This document shows, piece by piece, positions 18,060 to 26,118 of a stretch of DNA of 64,000 nt. Origin of the DNA: CAWCDJ01 sp963836015. GTDB taxonomy: Bacteria > Acidobacteriota > Terriglobia > Bryobacterales > Bryobacteraceae. Position numbers and translations under genes: made by a program. The stretch's first letter is position 1. Every line of letters begins with the position of its first letter. A model generated the notes under the pieces. The model searched no databases and was not told where the DNA came from. It was given only the letters and a program-made list of their open reading frames with translations. Where the stretch lies: positions 868,001-932,000 of the forward strand of contig CAWIIF010000002.1 of assembly GCA_963836015.1 (NCBI GenBank), read 5' to 3'.

Positions 18060-18141
18060 TACGAGGTAAACGTATCCGAAATTACCGGATAATTCAACAA
18101 CTAAAATGAGGGCAGTGTAGGATTACCCCGCAATGGGGGTA

Positions 18142-19416
18142 TTACGCCGTCTTCAATTCCCGCTCGACCATGCTCGCAAAGAGATCGATATCTCCCACCG
18201 TGCTATATACATTCGGAGTAACACGCAGTCCCGTGTACTCCTCGTGCGGTATGTAGGCGGTGAGTATGTTGTACTTCTCCCACAGAGCAGCGTGAATCTT
18301 GAGCGGGTCCGCGCCGTTGAACCCCAGGAAGCCGATACCGCAGCCCTGGGCCGGGTCGCTGCTGTGGAGAATCCGGCACTTGGAGTTCTGCGCCAGGCGA
18401 TTGGCCCACCGATCGCGCAGGTAGCGCAGCCGCGCCGCCTTGCGGTCGATCCCCAGGTTCTCGTTGAATACCAGGGCCTCCGCGATGGCATTGTGGTTGG
18501 CCGCCGGATGCGTGCCGATCTCTTCGAACTTGCGTATGTCGGTATCCTGGCGCTTGTCCGCCGCCATGAGCGGCCAGGTGCTCGCGATCCGCGACTTCCG
18601 CACGTACAAAAAGCCCGTGCCCACCGGCGCATAAGTCCATTTGTGCAGACTTACTCCGTAGTAATCGCAGTTCAGATCCGAAATCTGGTACGGGAAATGG
18701 CTGAACGCGTGCGCCCCGTCCACGATCACCGGGATATTGCGCGCGTGCGCCATGTCGCAAATCCGCCGCACCGGGAAGATCTGCCCGGTCCGGTTGGTGA
18801 TGTGACACACCAGAATAAGCCTGGTTTTCGGCGTCACCGCCTGCTCGAACCGGTTGTAAAGATCGTCCATCCCCCGGGTTGGCACGGGAAACGAGATGGT
18901 CTTCAGCACGATCCCCTCGCGCCGCTCGCGCTGCCGGAACGTCGTCAGCATGCGCGGATAGTCCTGGTTGGTGGTCAGGACTTCGTCGCCCGCCTTCAGC
19001 TCCACGCCATACTGCGCGTTCTCCAGGGACTCGCTCGAATTACGAGTAATCGCGATCTCTTCCGCATCCACCCCGGCGGCCGCTGCCAGCCGCCGCCGCA
19101 CGGCTTCCACCTGCCGCTCCAGCACGTTGACCATCGTGTGCCACGGCCCCATGTCGCTGTAATCCAGCATGCGCCGCATCTCGTCCTGGACGGTGCGCGG
19201 CGAAGGGCTGCAGTAGCCGTTGTTGAAATTGATGATATTGCGGTCGATACTGAAGGCGTTGCGGACTTCGGCCCAGAAGTCCTCATCCCCCGCCACCTCT
19301 TCCGCCGAGCGGCCCTTAACCGCATTGCTCGCGCCCGACACCCGCTCGATGGCGTTATCCTGAAACACCGCCGCGGCCGCAGCCGTAGCCAGTTGAAAGA
19401 AATTCCGGCGATCCAT
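18142..19416 (-). CDS. Exported class V aminotransferase-like PLP enzyme
   Basis: This 424-residue protein has a twin-arginine-like leader (MDRRNFFQLATAAAAAVF), unusual for a PLP enzyme but frequent among acidobacterial members of this group. The class V fold is clear: NFNNGYCSPSP at the start of the domain, ITRNSSESLENAQ, D233 in IVDGAHAFSHF that contacts PLP, and K259 in VSLHKWTYAPVGTGFL as the PLP lysine. The nearest described relatives are isopenicillin-N-epimerase-like enzymes and cysteine desulfurase-like proteins. Export would place it in the periplasm. The substrate is unknown. Confidence 0.85.
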   Translation of the reverse strand: MDRRNFFQLATAAAAAVFQDNAIERVSGASNAVKGRSAEEVAGDEDFWAEVRNAFSIDRNIINFNNGYCSPSPRTVQDEMRRMLDYSDMGPWHTMVNVLERQVEAVRRRLAAAAGVDAEEIAITRNSSESLENAQYGVELKAGDEVLTTNQDYPRMLTTFRQRERREGIVLKTISFPVPTRGMDDLYNRFEQAVTPKTRLILVCHITNRTGQIFPVRRICDMAHARNIPVIVDGAHAFSHFPYQISDLNCDYYGVSLHKWTYAPVGTGFLYVRKSRIASTWPLMAADKRQDTDIRKFEEIGTHPAANHNAIAEALVFNENLGIDRKAARLRYLRDRWANRLAQNSKCRILHSSDPAQGCGIGFLGFNGADPLKIHAALWEKYNILTAYIPHEEYTGLRVTPNVYSTVGDIDLFASMVERELKTA

Positions 19417-19441
19417 AGCGTCCCTCCCCTCCCTGTCATTC

Positions 19442-19466
19442 TAATTCGGTGACAGGCTACGAATTA
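19442..19466. repeat. Extragenic palindrome, copy 1
   Basis: TAATTCG (19442-19448) is the exact inverse of CGAATTA (19460-19466), around the spacer GTGACAGGCTA. The core AATTCGGTGACAGG occurs again at 21527. It lies between the class V aminotransferase start and the methyltransferase stop. Confidence 0.6.
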
Positions 19467-19478
19467 CCCGCAAATTTC

Positions 19479-20063
19479 TTAAATCACCCCGGGAATCAAC
19501 GCCCGGGTCCGCCGCCGGTATTCCTGATACTCCGCGCCGAACCGCTCCACCATCCACCGCTCCTCTTTCCGGCTCTTGATCCAGAAGCCCGCCAGCACCA
19601 GCCCCAGCCCGATCAGCGCCTGCCAGCGATCGGCCGCCACCGCCACCCCCGCCGCCGCCAGCAGCAGCCCGCTGTAGATCGGATGCCGCGTCACGCGGTA
19701 CGGACCGCCGCGCATCAGCTCGTGGCCCTCCTTCACGGTGACTACCGCGCTCCAGTTCGATCCCAGGTAGACCCGCGCCCGGATCGCAAAGAGGATCCCC
19801 GCCCAGGTCATCGCGACCGCCGCCGCCAGCAGCTCCGGCGTGCGCGCCAGCAGAAGCTCTCCGAGCATTCCCAGCGGCTTCACCATCGCCAGAAAGCCCA
19901 GCAAAATAATCAGCGAGTACGACGCCCGCGAGGCCGCCGACTCCTGCCGCTCGGTCCGCTTCACCGATCGCCAGTTCCAGACCCAGAACACCACCAGCCC
20001 CACCCACGCCAGCCGGATCGCGTTCTCCGCGCGCTCCGGGCTAAGCCAGTCGATCCACGCCAT
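19479..20063 (-). CDS. Isoprenylcysteine carboxyl methyltransferase-family membrane protein
   Basis: This 194-residue protein has about four to five hydrophobic segments and the ICMT/PEMT-like signature GPYRVTRHPIYSGLLL followed by KEERWMVERFGAEYQEYRRRT near the C-terminus. Bacterial members are S-adenosylmethionine-dependent membrane methyltransferases that modify small hydrophobic molecules. Its start overlaps the 3' end of the MarR-type gene by 23 bases, so the two are co-transcribed and the MarR protein probably controls it. Confidence 0.88.
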   Translation of the reverse strand: MAWIDWLSPERAENAIRLAWVGLVVFWVWNWRSVKRTERQESAASRASYSLIILLGFLAMVKPLGMLGELLLARTPELLAAAVAMTWAGILFAIRARVYLGSNWSAVVTVKEGHELMRGGPYRVTRHPIYSGLLLAAAGVAVAADRWQALIGLGLVLAGFWIKSRKEERWMVERFGAEYQEYRRRTRALIPGVI

Positions 20064-20517
20064 TCCGCTTCCTCCTCTCCAGCACGTGCCGCAGCGTCTT
20101 CAAACCCGCGGCGATGGTCGCGCGCTCCGCTGCCGATGCCGCCCGCAGCGCCTCCACCAACGGGTGAATCTCCAGCTTCGGCATGGTGGTCTCCAGGAAC
20201 CGGCGCACCTCCGCGGTCACCACGATTCGCGTCAGCCGCCGGTCGCCTTCCTCCGACCTCCGCTCCACCATGCCGCGCCGCTCCAGCCGGTCCACGATCC
20301 CGGAGGTCGTGCTGTGCGCCAGGCCCAGGCAGCCGCTCAGCTCCTTGAGGCTCAAGCCCTCCGAGCGAACCAGCGCCGCCATCGCGCTCTGCTGGGGACC
20401 CGTCAGCTCGCCCTTCGCAATCTCGGCGGCCAGCGGCCGCCGCACCATCTCGCGAATCGCGCGGAGATCCCGGTCGAGCTCCCGCGCCGCCTCTTCCAAT
20501 GGAGATTTACGTCGCAT
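20041..20517 (-). CDS. MarR-family transcriptional regulator
   Basis: This 158-residue protein has the MarR winged helix: LTGPQQSAMAALVRSEGLSLKELSGCLGLAHSTTSGIVDRLERRGMV, then the wing SEEGDRRLTRIVVT. The N- and C-terminal helices fit the dimer interface. It heads an operon with the methyltransferase. Two copies of a 12-bp near-palindrome lie over and just upstream of its own start codon, so it very likely represses itself and the methyltransferase and is released by a small ligand. Confidence 0.9.
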   Translation of the reverse strand: MRRKSPLEEAARELDRDLRAIREMVRRPLAAEIAKGELTGPQQSAMAALVRSEGLSLKELSGCLGLAHSTTSGIVDRLERRGMVERRSEEGDRRLTRIVVTAEVRRFLETTMPKLEIHPLVEALRAASAAERATIAAGLKTLRHVLERRKRNGVDRLA

Positions 20518-20536
20518 ACGACACGTCGTATACGAC
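20511..20536. promoter_or_regulatory. Probable MarR operator: two tandem 12-bp palindromes
   Basis: GTCGTATACGAC at 20525-20536 is a perfect 12-bp palindrome. GTCGCATACGAC at 20511-20522 is the same site with one mismatch. Their starts are 14 bp apart, and the proximal copy covers the regulator's ATG. This is the layout expected for an autorepressor. Seen directly; binding is inferred. Confidence 0.75.
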
Positions 20537-20578
20537 AGATTATCCCCGCCGCCCGCCGCGTGTCAAGCGCGCCGTACA

Positions 20579-20941
20579 ATGCCCCTGATGCCCTCCGAGC
20601 GCCTGGAACGCGGAATCCGGCTCTTCAACCACCACGAGTTCTTCGAGTGCCACGAGGTTCTGGAAGAAGAGTGGACCCCCGAGCACGGCCCTCGCCGCCT
20701 CTTCCTGCAATCGCTGATTCACATGGCGGTCGCGTTCTACCACGAGCAGCGCGGCAACCCTGTGGGGGCAGTGCGCCAGTTGCGTAAAGGACTCCGCAAG
20801 CTCGCGCACTACCTCCCCGCCTGCGAAGGCATCGACACTTTGCGCCTCCACCGCGACGCCCAAGCCGCCCTCGCCCGCATCGAATCCGGAGGCCCGGTCG
20901 CCGATCCCCCGAGCATTCACACCGTTGCGGCGAACGGTTAG
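20579..20941 (+). CDS. DUF309-family protein
   Basis: This protein is about 120 residues (ATG 20579, or ATG 20588 for 117). It has the DUF309 signature RGIRLFNHHEFFECHEVLEEEW and the second helix pair LQSLIHMAVAFYHEQRGNPVGA, with conserved H/E residues suggesting a metal site. The family is an all-helical single-domain protein of unknown function. It is divergent from the MarR gene and shares the operator-containing gap with it. Confidence 0.88.
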   Translation: MPLMPSERLERGIRLFNHHEFFECHEVLEEEWTPEHGPRRLFLQSLIHMAVAFYHEQRGNPVGAVRQLRKGLRKLAHYLPACEGIDTLRLHRDAQAALARIESGGPVADPPSIHTVAANG

Positions 20942-21425
20942 TGAAAACAGGAACTTCGCCCCTGGCTGGGAGCTGCGCTTCTCCGAGAATTTGGTCTCCT
21001 TGGCGATCGACAAGTCGGTGTTGATGATGCCCGGGCCGCGAACGTGGCCGATCCCCGAATTGCCGAACGTGTATGGAGCCGGAGCCGCGAAGCAACCGGT
21101 ATCGAACCATTCCGCAACGGTTTTTGGCGTCGAAACCTGGCCGCACGTGATGTTCGCCACATTGCCGCCGCCATTGTTATTGAGCTGGTTGTTCGAGACC
21201 CCGATCAATAGGGGCTGCCCCGCCTGGAACATCGTGATCCCGTTGATCGACCAGCCGCTTCGACCAGGTATAAGACGCGAGTAAGCCAGGCCCACCCTGG
21301 GGCCGAGGTTCCCAAAGTAATTGGCCACGTTCGGTCCCCGGTTGCCGGAGGAGGCAATGTCGATCAGGCCGCTGGCCGGGTCGAAGTTATGTCCCATCGC
21401 AAACCAATATTCAGTGTGGATGGCG
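20942..21425 (-). pseudogene. Remnant of a TonB-type receptor with internal deletion
   Basis: The minus strand reads HTEYWFAMGHNFDPASG and NVANYFGNLGPRVGLAYS, a mid-barrel segment of acidobacterial receptors, then jumps directly to GWSINGITMFQAGQPLLIG and FGNSGIGHVRGPGIINTD, which belong near the C-terminus. In the intact receptor at 53369 the equivalent segments are roughly 280 residues apart. The 3' end (KETKFSEKRSSQPGAK) drifts away from the normal barrel end. There is no start. I take it as a decayed, internally deleted gene. Confidence 0.65.
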
Positions 21426-21526
21426 CCGCGCCTCCCGCGACCGTCGAGCGGCTCCCCAACGGTCAGCCGGTAGCCTGGGTAACGGTGCCCGTGCCCCCGG
21501 CCAGACCCGCCAAGCCCGCCTTTCCT

Positions 21527-21549
21527 AATTCGGTGACAGGCACCGAATT
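21527..21549. repeat. Extragenic palindrome, copy 2
   Basis: AATTCGGTG (21527-21535) pairs perfectly with CACCGAATT (21541-21549) around ACAGG. It shares the core AATTCGGTGACAGG with the copy at 19442. It lies upstream of the DUF5684-like gene, between it and the receptor remnant. Confidence 0.65.
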
Positions 21550-21649
21550 TCCGCCCGACGTCTTCGGCGCCCGTCCCGGAACTCCCGGTACTGACATCCG
21601 TCGCATCTTCGGATATACTCCCCCCGATCCCGTAAAGGAGGATCTCGAG

Positions 21650-22063
21650 ATGAATGATGACGCCGCGGTAGGGATGTTAAGCAGCCTGGCGGTACTGTTC
21701 AGCGGAGTGTTCCTGATCGTCTTGCTGGCGATTACGGTGGTGATGATCGCGTCGGCCTGGAAAGTCTTCACCAAGGCGGGACAGCCCGGATGGGCCGCCA
21801 TCGTGCCCATTTACAACGTGATCGTCATACTCCAGATCATCGGACGCCCGCTCTGGTGGATCCTCTTGGCGATGATCCCCCTGGTCAACATCGCGATTGG
21901 GATCATCATCATGATCGACCTGGCCAGGAGTTTCGGCAAAGGCGGCGGCTTCGCCCTGGGCCTGCTCTTCCTCGGCTGGATCTTCTTCCCGATCCTTGGC
22001 TTCGGCAGCTCCCGCTACCTGGGTCCCGCCAGCGCCCCCGGCGCCCTGCTAGCCACAACTTAA
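21650..22063 (+). CDS. DUF5684-like small membrane protein
   Basis: ATG 21650 is set by a near-perfect Shine-Dalgarno AAAGGAGG at 21633-21640. The 137-residue product has four hydrophobic segments (VLFSGVFLIVLLAITVVMIA, VPIYNVIVILQIIG, WWILLAMIPLVNIAIGIII, FALGLLFLGWIFFPILGF) and the family pattern KAGQPGWAAIVPIYN. An in-frame extension to 21389 reads through the repeat and is rejected. DUF5684 proteins are of unknown function and sometimes neighbour signal peptidases. Confidence 0.85.
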   Translation: MNDDAAVGMLSSLAVLFSGVFLIVLLAITVVMIASAWKVFTKAGQPGWAAIVPIYNVIVILQIIGRPLWWILLAMIPLVNIAIGIIIMIDLARSFGKGGGFALGLLFLGWIFFPILGFGSSRYLGPASAPGALLATT

Positions 22064-22340
22064 TCAGTCGGGTAGGCCGGGGAGGCCTGCCCCGCGCCGA
22101 AGGCGCCCAATAGGCTCTGGCCGACTGCGTGTTACTTGCGACGCACCGCGGGAGAAATGCTTGAGCAATCCGCAAGCGCCGAGTACCATGGATTGTGCGT
22201 TCAGGATTCTAATATCTTTACCGCGCCATTGGGTACCGGCTCCATCTTTGCCGACAAAGTCCCATTTTCCCAGCAACCGATCCGGATCGCCGGCGTGTAC
22301 GGCCTGTTTCCCGGCAGGAAAGCCGCCGAGGTCGGCTTGA
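22064..22340 (-). pseudogene. Possible coding remnant, minus strand
   Basis: In one minus-strand frame about 80 residues read without a stop and look protein-like (AGDPDRLLGKWDFVGKDG, then DIRILNAQSMVLGACGLL), but there is no credible start, and the 3' end runs into the palindromic repeat at 22070. LLGKWDFVGKDG resembles the strand pattern of small secreted acidobacterial proteins. The rest of the gap to 22600 shows nothing I can support. Confidence 0.25.
22070..22110. repeat. Dispersed GGGTAGGCC/GGCCTGCCC hairpin, copy with conserved flanks
   Basis: Stem GGGTAGGCC (22070-22078) pairs with GGCCTGCCC (22084-22092), allowing one G-U. The left flank (CCACAACTTAATCAGT) and right flank (CGCGCCGAAGGCGCCC, itself a small palindrome) recur at 24366-24421 with only single changes, so this is a dispersed element of about 55 bp, just after the DUF5684-like gene. 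Confidence 0.6.
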
Positions 22341-22600
22341 CCCTGCGCTCAACGCCGCTTTGCCGCTACCCGGCGTTAATGGAAACACACCTTCTCTCCC
22401 GCAACCCCCAAAAATAAGTCCCTCCCCTCAGCGCGTCGCATCCCACCTTCCCATGGAGACCTGAGGTCGGCTGGGTCGCCGCAGAACGCGTTATTAACGC
22501 AACACAACAGCGTCCGGGCCTGGGCACGGACACATGTGCTGCGACGCGGCGCTCCCTGCTATTGCGCCTCTCCAAACCACAGCCTCGAGAGTCCATCGGT

Positions 22601-23449
22601 ATGCGAAAACTGTCTGAGATTGTTCTTTGTTTATGCTTGGCCAGCGTAGTCGCGAGCAGTCAGTCCACGGGCCCGCGTGTCACAAGTGAACCTGAATCCG
22701 AAAGCCTCCCCCCTGAGCATCCGCCGGCTCTGCCGTTGGTGCCGGTCGTGCCGGTGGTGCAACATCCAGAGGGTTCCGGCGGCGTCCATTGGAAATCGCT
22801 CGTTCGCGAGTGGTGGACTTGGATCGCAATCGAACAGACCGAACGAATCGTCAGGGAATCCAAGACCCGAACTCAACTGGGCGGACCTTTCTTCCGCGAC
22901 TGGTTCGACACCGTTTCCGTATACCATTTCGACAACTGGAACGACGGCGGCAAAATCTTCACCTCCTATCTGGCACACCCTACGCAGGGAGCCGTCGCAG
23001 AGGCTATCTTCTGGCAGAACAACGACCACGTCCGGTTCTCCGAGCAGGACTTCCGCAGCCCTGTCTACCGGCACGCTCTTCTGCAGGCCTTCGCATTTGC
23101 CACCGTCGATGCGGTGCTGTGGAAAATGGGGCCCCTCAGCGAGTCCAGTATCGGCAACGTCGGCCTTCCGGTTCATTGGTGGGACCGGGACTGCAAGGCG
23201 CTCCACATTCGCTGCGTCGACCGCACCGGCGTGAGCGACATGGTGATGAACGAGGTGGGAGGGACGGCCATCACCATCGGCTTCCAATGGCTCGATAAGC
23301 ACGTGCAGAAACGGATCGAAAGCCGTTTTCAGAGCCGGGCCCTGATCGCCACCACGCGAATCCTCGCGAATCCGCCCCAGTCGGTTGCCAACATCTTGCG
23401 CTTCCGCGCGCCCTGGTACCGCGATAACCGCGCCGTGGAGCGCCGGTAG
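22601..23449 (+). CDS. Exported hypothetical protein
   Basis: From ATG 22601 the protein is 282 residues with a signal peptide (MRKLSEIVLCLCLASVVASS) and a proline-rich linker (ALPLVPVVPVVQHP). The body has conserved-looking segments (AHPTQGAVAEAIFWQNN, VGLPVHWWDRDCKALH, GVSDMVMNEVGGTAITIGFQWLDKHVQ). The last two resemble acidobacterial exported proteins often found beside PAP2 phosphatases. It is convergent with a PAP2 gene 6 bp away. I do not recognise a function. Confidence 0.7.
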   Translation: MRKLSEIVLCLCLASVVASSQSTGPRVTSEPESESLPPEHPPALPLVPVVPVVQHPEGSGGVHWKSLVREWWTWIAIEQTERIVRESKTRTQLGGPFFRDWFDTVSVYHFDNWNDGGKIFTSYLAHPTQGAVAEAIFWQNNDHVRFSEQDFRSPVYRHALLQAFAFATVDAVLWKMGPLSESSIGNVGLPVHWWDRDCKALHIRCVDRTGVSDMVMNEVGGTAITIGFQWLDKHVQKRIESRFQSRALIATTRILANPPQSVANILRFRAPWYRDNRAVERR

Positions 23450-23455
23450 CCGCCG

Positions 23456-24295
23456 TTATTGCCGGAGCACCGTGAAACGGCTGATCGTATATCCGATCGC
23501 ACCACCCATGACGACATCCGACAAGTAGTGAACGTTGAGGGTGAGCCGTGAGAATCCGACCAGGGAGGCCAAGCCGTAGGCGGCGAAAGGCACCCAGCGA
23601 TGGTTTCCATATCGCCGGGCGATGATTGTGGCGACGGCAAACGCTTCCATGCTGTGCCCGGAAGGAAAGCTTCCATTTCCTCGTATGTAGGCAGTCGGTG
23701 ATTTGCTGGTCACAAACCACCCCGCAGAGGGGTAGCTGATTGGTCTGAGCCGCATGGTGGCATCCTTCAAAACCGTCTGCACCAGGGCGGTATCGGCCAT
23801 CGCTTCACCCACGAGCAACCCGGTGTGTTGCATCTTCGAGTCTTTGCGGATCAGCCCGGCGGCATACATCGAGGCCGCGGTCACACCCATCCCGATAGCC
23901 GCGCCGTTGCCCGTAACGACGTTCCTAAACCCGTCAAATGTCGTCGTGCGGCGAAAATATGCGGCTTCGCTCGGGTCTAGAAAAAAGAGCCCTGCCGTGG
24001 TCCCCACAACCGCAGCCGTAGGCACCAGGTTCTGACCTTGAGCCAGTCTGACCGGAAAAGACCAGATGTGCTTTTGATCGTCCACCCAGTTGTGGAACAT
24101 GAGTTTCCAGGAGATTGGCCGGTCATAAGCAGGTTCCGGCGATGAACCCTGATCCGGTCCCGTTGTTTGAGCCGGTGCCCGGCTTGGAATCAAAAGAGCG
24201 GATAGGGCTATCGCCAAAACCGGAAGCTTCTTAAAGCTGGTGGCGGCGGCCAGAGAAAGCAAAAAAACGAAGAGGCCCAGAAAAACTAACACCAC
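23456..24295 (-). CDS. PAP2-superfamily phosphatase (membrane/exported)
   Basis: This 279-residue protein has the three PAP2 motifs in order: K177-x6-R184-P (KDATMRLRP), P-S-G-H at 211-214, and S249-R-x5-H256-x3-D260 (SRLTLNVHYLSD). A hydrophobic start and further membrane segments place it at the inner membrane or periplasm. PAP2 enzymes dephosphorylate phosphatidate, undecaprenyl diphosphate or related lipids; which one is not clear. The start is a GTG without a strong Shine-Dalgarno, so the N-terminus is uncertain. Confidence 0.88.
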   Translation of the reverse strand: MVLVFLGLFVFLLSLAAATSFKKLPVLAIALSALLIPSRAPAQTTGPDQGSSPEPAYDRPISWKLMFHNWVDDQKHIWSFPVRLAQGQNLVPTAAVVGTTAGLFFLDPSEAAYFRRTTTFDGFRNVVTGNGAAIGMGVTAASMYAAGLIRKDSKMQHTGLLVGEAMADTALVQTVLKDATMRLRPISYPSAGWFVTSKSPTAYIRGNGSFPSGHSMEAFAVATIIARRYGNHRWVPFAAYGLASLVGFSRLTLNVHYLSDVVMGGAIGYTISRFTVLRQ

Positions 24296-24365
24296 TCGTT
24301 GAGTGTATTGGCCGGCACATATTGTGTCAACGATCCGGGGGTTACCGCTTCACGGCGCCCTCCTA

Positions 24366-24421
24366 ACCACAACGTAATCAGTGGGGTAGGCCTCCTGGCC
24401 TGCCCCGCGCCGAAGGCGCCC
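24366..24421. repeat. Dispersed GGGGTAGGCC/GGCCTGCCCC hairpin with conserved flanks
   Basis: Stem GGGGTAGGCC (24383-24392), loop TCCT, stem GGCCTGCCCC (24397-24406): a perfect 10-bp hairpin apart from one T-G position. The flanks match those of the copy at 22070. It lies in the 260-bp gap between the PAP2 start and the end of the phospholipase D gene, in which I see no gene. Confidence 0.65.
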
Positions 24422-24555
24422 GCGCCGTCGAGTATTCTTCGAAAACCTCGCCCCCACCGCGATCCGGTCACACGAGGATTCGCAAACGGGCTCTTCCGCC
24501 CAGGCGTGCCGCCCGCCTGCGCTGTCATTTCCATCTTCATGGATGCAACATTACC

Positions 24556-26118
24556 CTACATATCCCCTTGCGGATCGATCTCACCGTCCCCCAACCAGTA
24601 CTCCATTCTGTCAATCCGGTCAGGATAGTCATAGAATTTAGCGACCCGGAGCTTCGGCCCCCCTGCTCCACCTTTCCAGGCGTCGACGCTGGCTACGCCG
24701 TCCGCCAGTTCCGCCCAACCCTGCTTGTTATCCATGTTCAGGTGGTGAGCCCATAGTTTGATGCGCAGCCGGTGCGCGAACGTGTACGTAAGAATGCTGT
24801 CCTTCGAAGCATCGTAAATTCCCGCCGAAACTTCGCTATCGTGTGTATAGCCCCGGTTATTACAGTTCGCCGAGCCGATCGCGGCAAACTTGTCGTCGAC
24901 CACCCAGGTCTTGGCGTGGACGTAAGTGCCGCAGCCATCGATCCCGTAAGAAGGGCAGTATACGTTCACCTTTCCCGCTCCGGCTTTATACAGGATGTCC
25001 AGAAACTGCCCACGAGGAGTTCTCATATAGGTGTTGAAAGTGGGGGGCGGGATCAGAATCGTCACGTGCCGCAGCTTCGGCAGTTGCTTGGCGATCAGCT
25101 TGGCGATATCCAGCTCGGTCAGGTATTGGTCCTCGATATAAATGAATCGCTGCGCCTGCTGAATCGCGTTCTCGATCATCTTCCGGATCGACTGCTCCCC
25201 GTGCTTCGCAAACGCGTACGGCGCAGTCCGAATGCGGCCGAACGTCCGGCAAACCTGCACCTGGAAGGTGCCGGCCGGTCGCGTCGTTACTCCATCGCCG
25301 CCTAACAGCCCCTCCCCCTCCGGCCACATCTGTTGCGTCACGTAATCGTTCCAGCGATCGTAAAAAATTCGCAACACGCTTAACGCCGCCGGCCCCCGGA
25401 TGCGGCAATGGACATCGTGTATCGGCGCTCCGTCCGTACACGGCGTTATGCGGTCCGGATTAACATCCACACCCCCGCAGAATGCCGTCAACTGGTCCCC
25501 TGCCTTGACGATAAGTATCTTCTGATGATGAGAGCCTCTGAATGCAAAATGATTGTCGAGTATCCCGAATGCAATCGAATCCGTCCGCCACGCTACCTCC
25601 CGGTGCTGCGACTCCAAGCTGCTCATCGGATCGACAGGGGCGGACAGGCTATTCACAAATTCGACCGCTCTCTCGTTGGCGGGCTTCTTGACTATCTCCA
25701 GATTCCCCTCGTGAAACTGGGCGCACAGCATCATCCGGATCTTGACCCCTGCCTTCGCCTTCTCTGTCCACATCTGCCGCAGCGTTCGCCCGCTCGGAAA
25801 CGGCGTGTCGACATCGCAGAACCACCCCAGCAGATAAATGAAATCGCCCGGGCCAGCCGTTTTCTCGATCTCGCACTGAAACTGCGGCAGCGTCTCCTTC
25901 CCGTCGATCAGATACACGACCTCGTTCCCGCTGCTCTGCACCGGAACCGCCTGGTCCGCCCGCAGATTTTCCTTGCATGCCCACTGCGGCGCATTGTCGT
26001 CCTGGGGATCGTGCGGAATCACGATCGTATTCAACTTATTCAGCTGCACCCACGCATCCCGTGTGGTCAGCATCTCCGGAGGATCGGCCGGCTGCAGTTT
26101 TGCTTCGTCAACCCCCAT
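24556..26118 (-). CDS. Phospholipase D-family protein with two HKD motifs
   Basis: This 520-residue protein (ATG 26118) overlaps the preceding gene by 11 bases. The two HKD motifs are intact: H198-x-K200-x7-D208 (HQKILIVKAGD) and H401-x-K403-x4-D408 (HAKTWVVDDKFAAIGSAN), each followed by the G/S-rich stretch. There is no signal peptide. Phospholipase D enzymes hydrolyse or transfer phosphodiester head groups. The gene follows a LysM/peptidoglycan-binding protein and a companion protein in one operon, which resembles cassettes that deliver lipase effectors through contractile secretion systems; no delivery gene (VgrG, PAAR, Hcp) is in the window. Confidence 0.88.
   Translation of the reverse strand: MGVDEAKLQPADPPEMLTTRDAWVQLNKLNTIVIPHDPQDDNAPQWACKENLRADQAVPVQSSGNEVVYLIDGKETLPQFQCEIEKTAGPGDFIYLLGWFCDVDTPFPSGRTLRQMWTEKAKAGVKIRMMLCAQFHEGNLEIVKKPANERAVEFVNSLSAPVDPMSSLESQHREVAWRTDSIAFGILDNHFAFRGSHHQKILIVKAGDQLTAFCGGVDVNPDRITPCTDGAPIHDVHCRIRGPAALSVLRIFYDRWNDYVTQQMWPEGEGLLGGDGVTTRPAGTFQVQVCRTFGRIRTAPYAFAKHGEQSIRKMIENAIQQAQRFIYIEDQYLTELDIAKLIAKQLPKLRHVTILIPPPTFNTYMRTPRGQFLDILYKAGAGKVNVYCPSYGIDGCGTYVHAKTWVVDDKFAAIGSANCNNRGYTHDSEVSAGIYDASKDSILTYTFAHRLRIKLWAHHLNMDNKQGWAELADGVASVDAWKGGAGGPKLRVAKFYDYPDRIDRMEYWLGDGEIDPQGDM

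Noticed and set aside
22136..22417. 93-codon plus-strand frame in the gap before 22601
   Set aside because: No Shine-Dalgarno, odd composition, crosses no conserved motif; the minus strand looks slightly more protein-like there.
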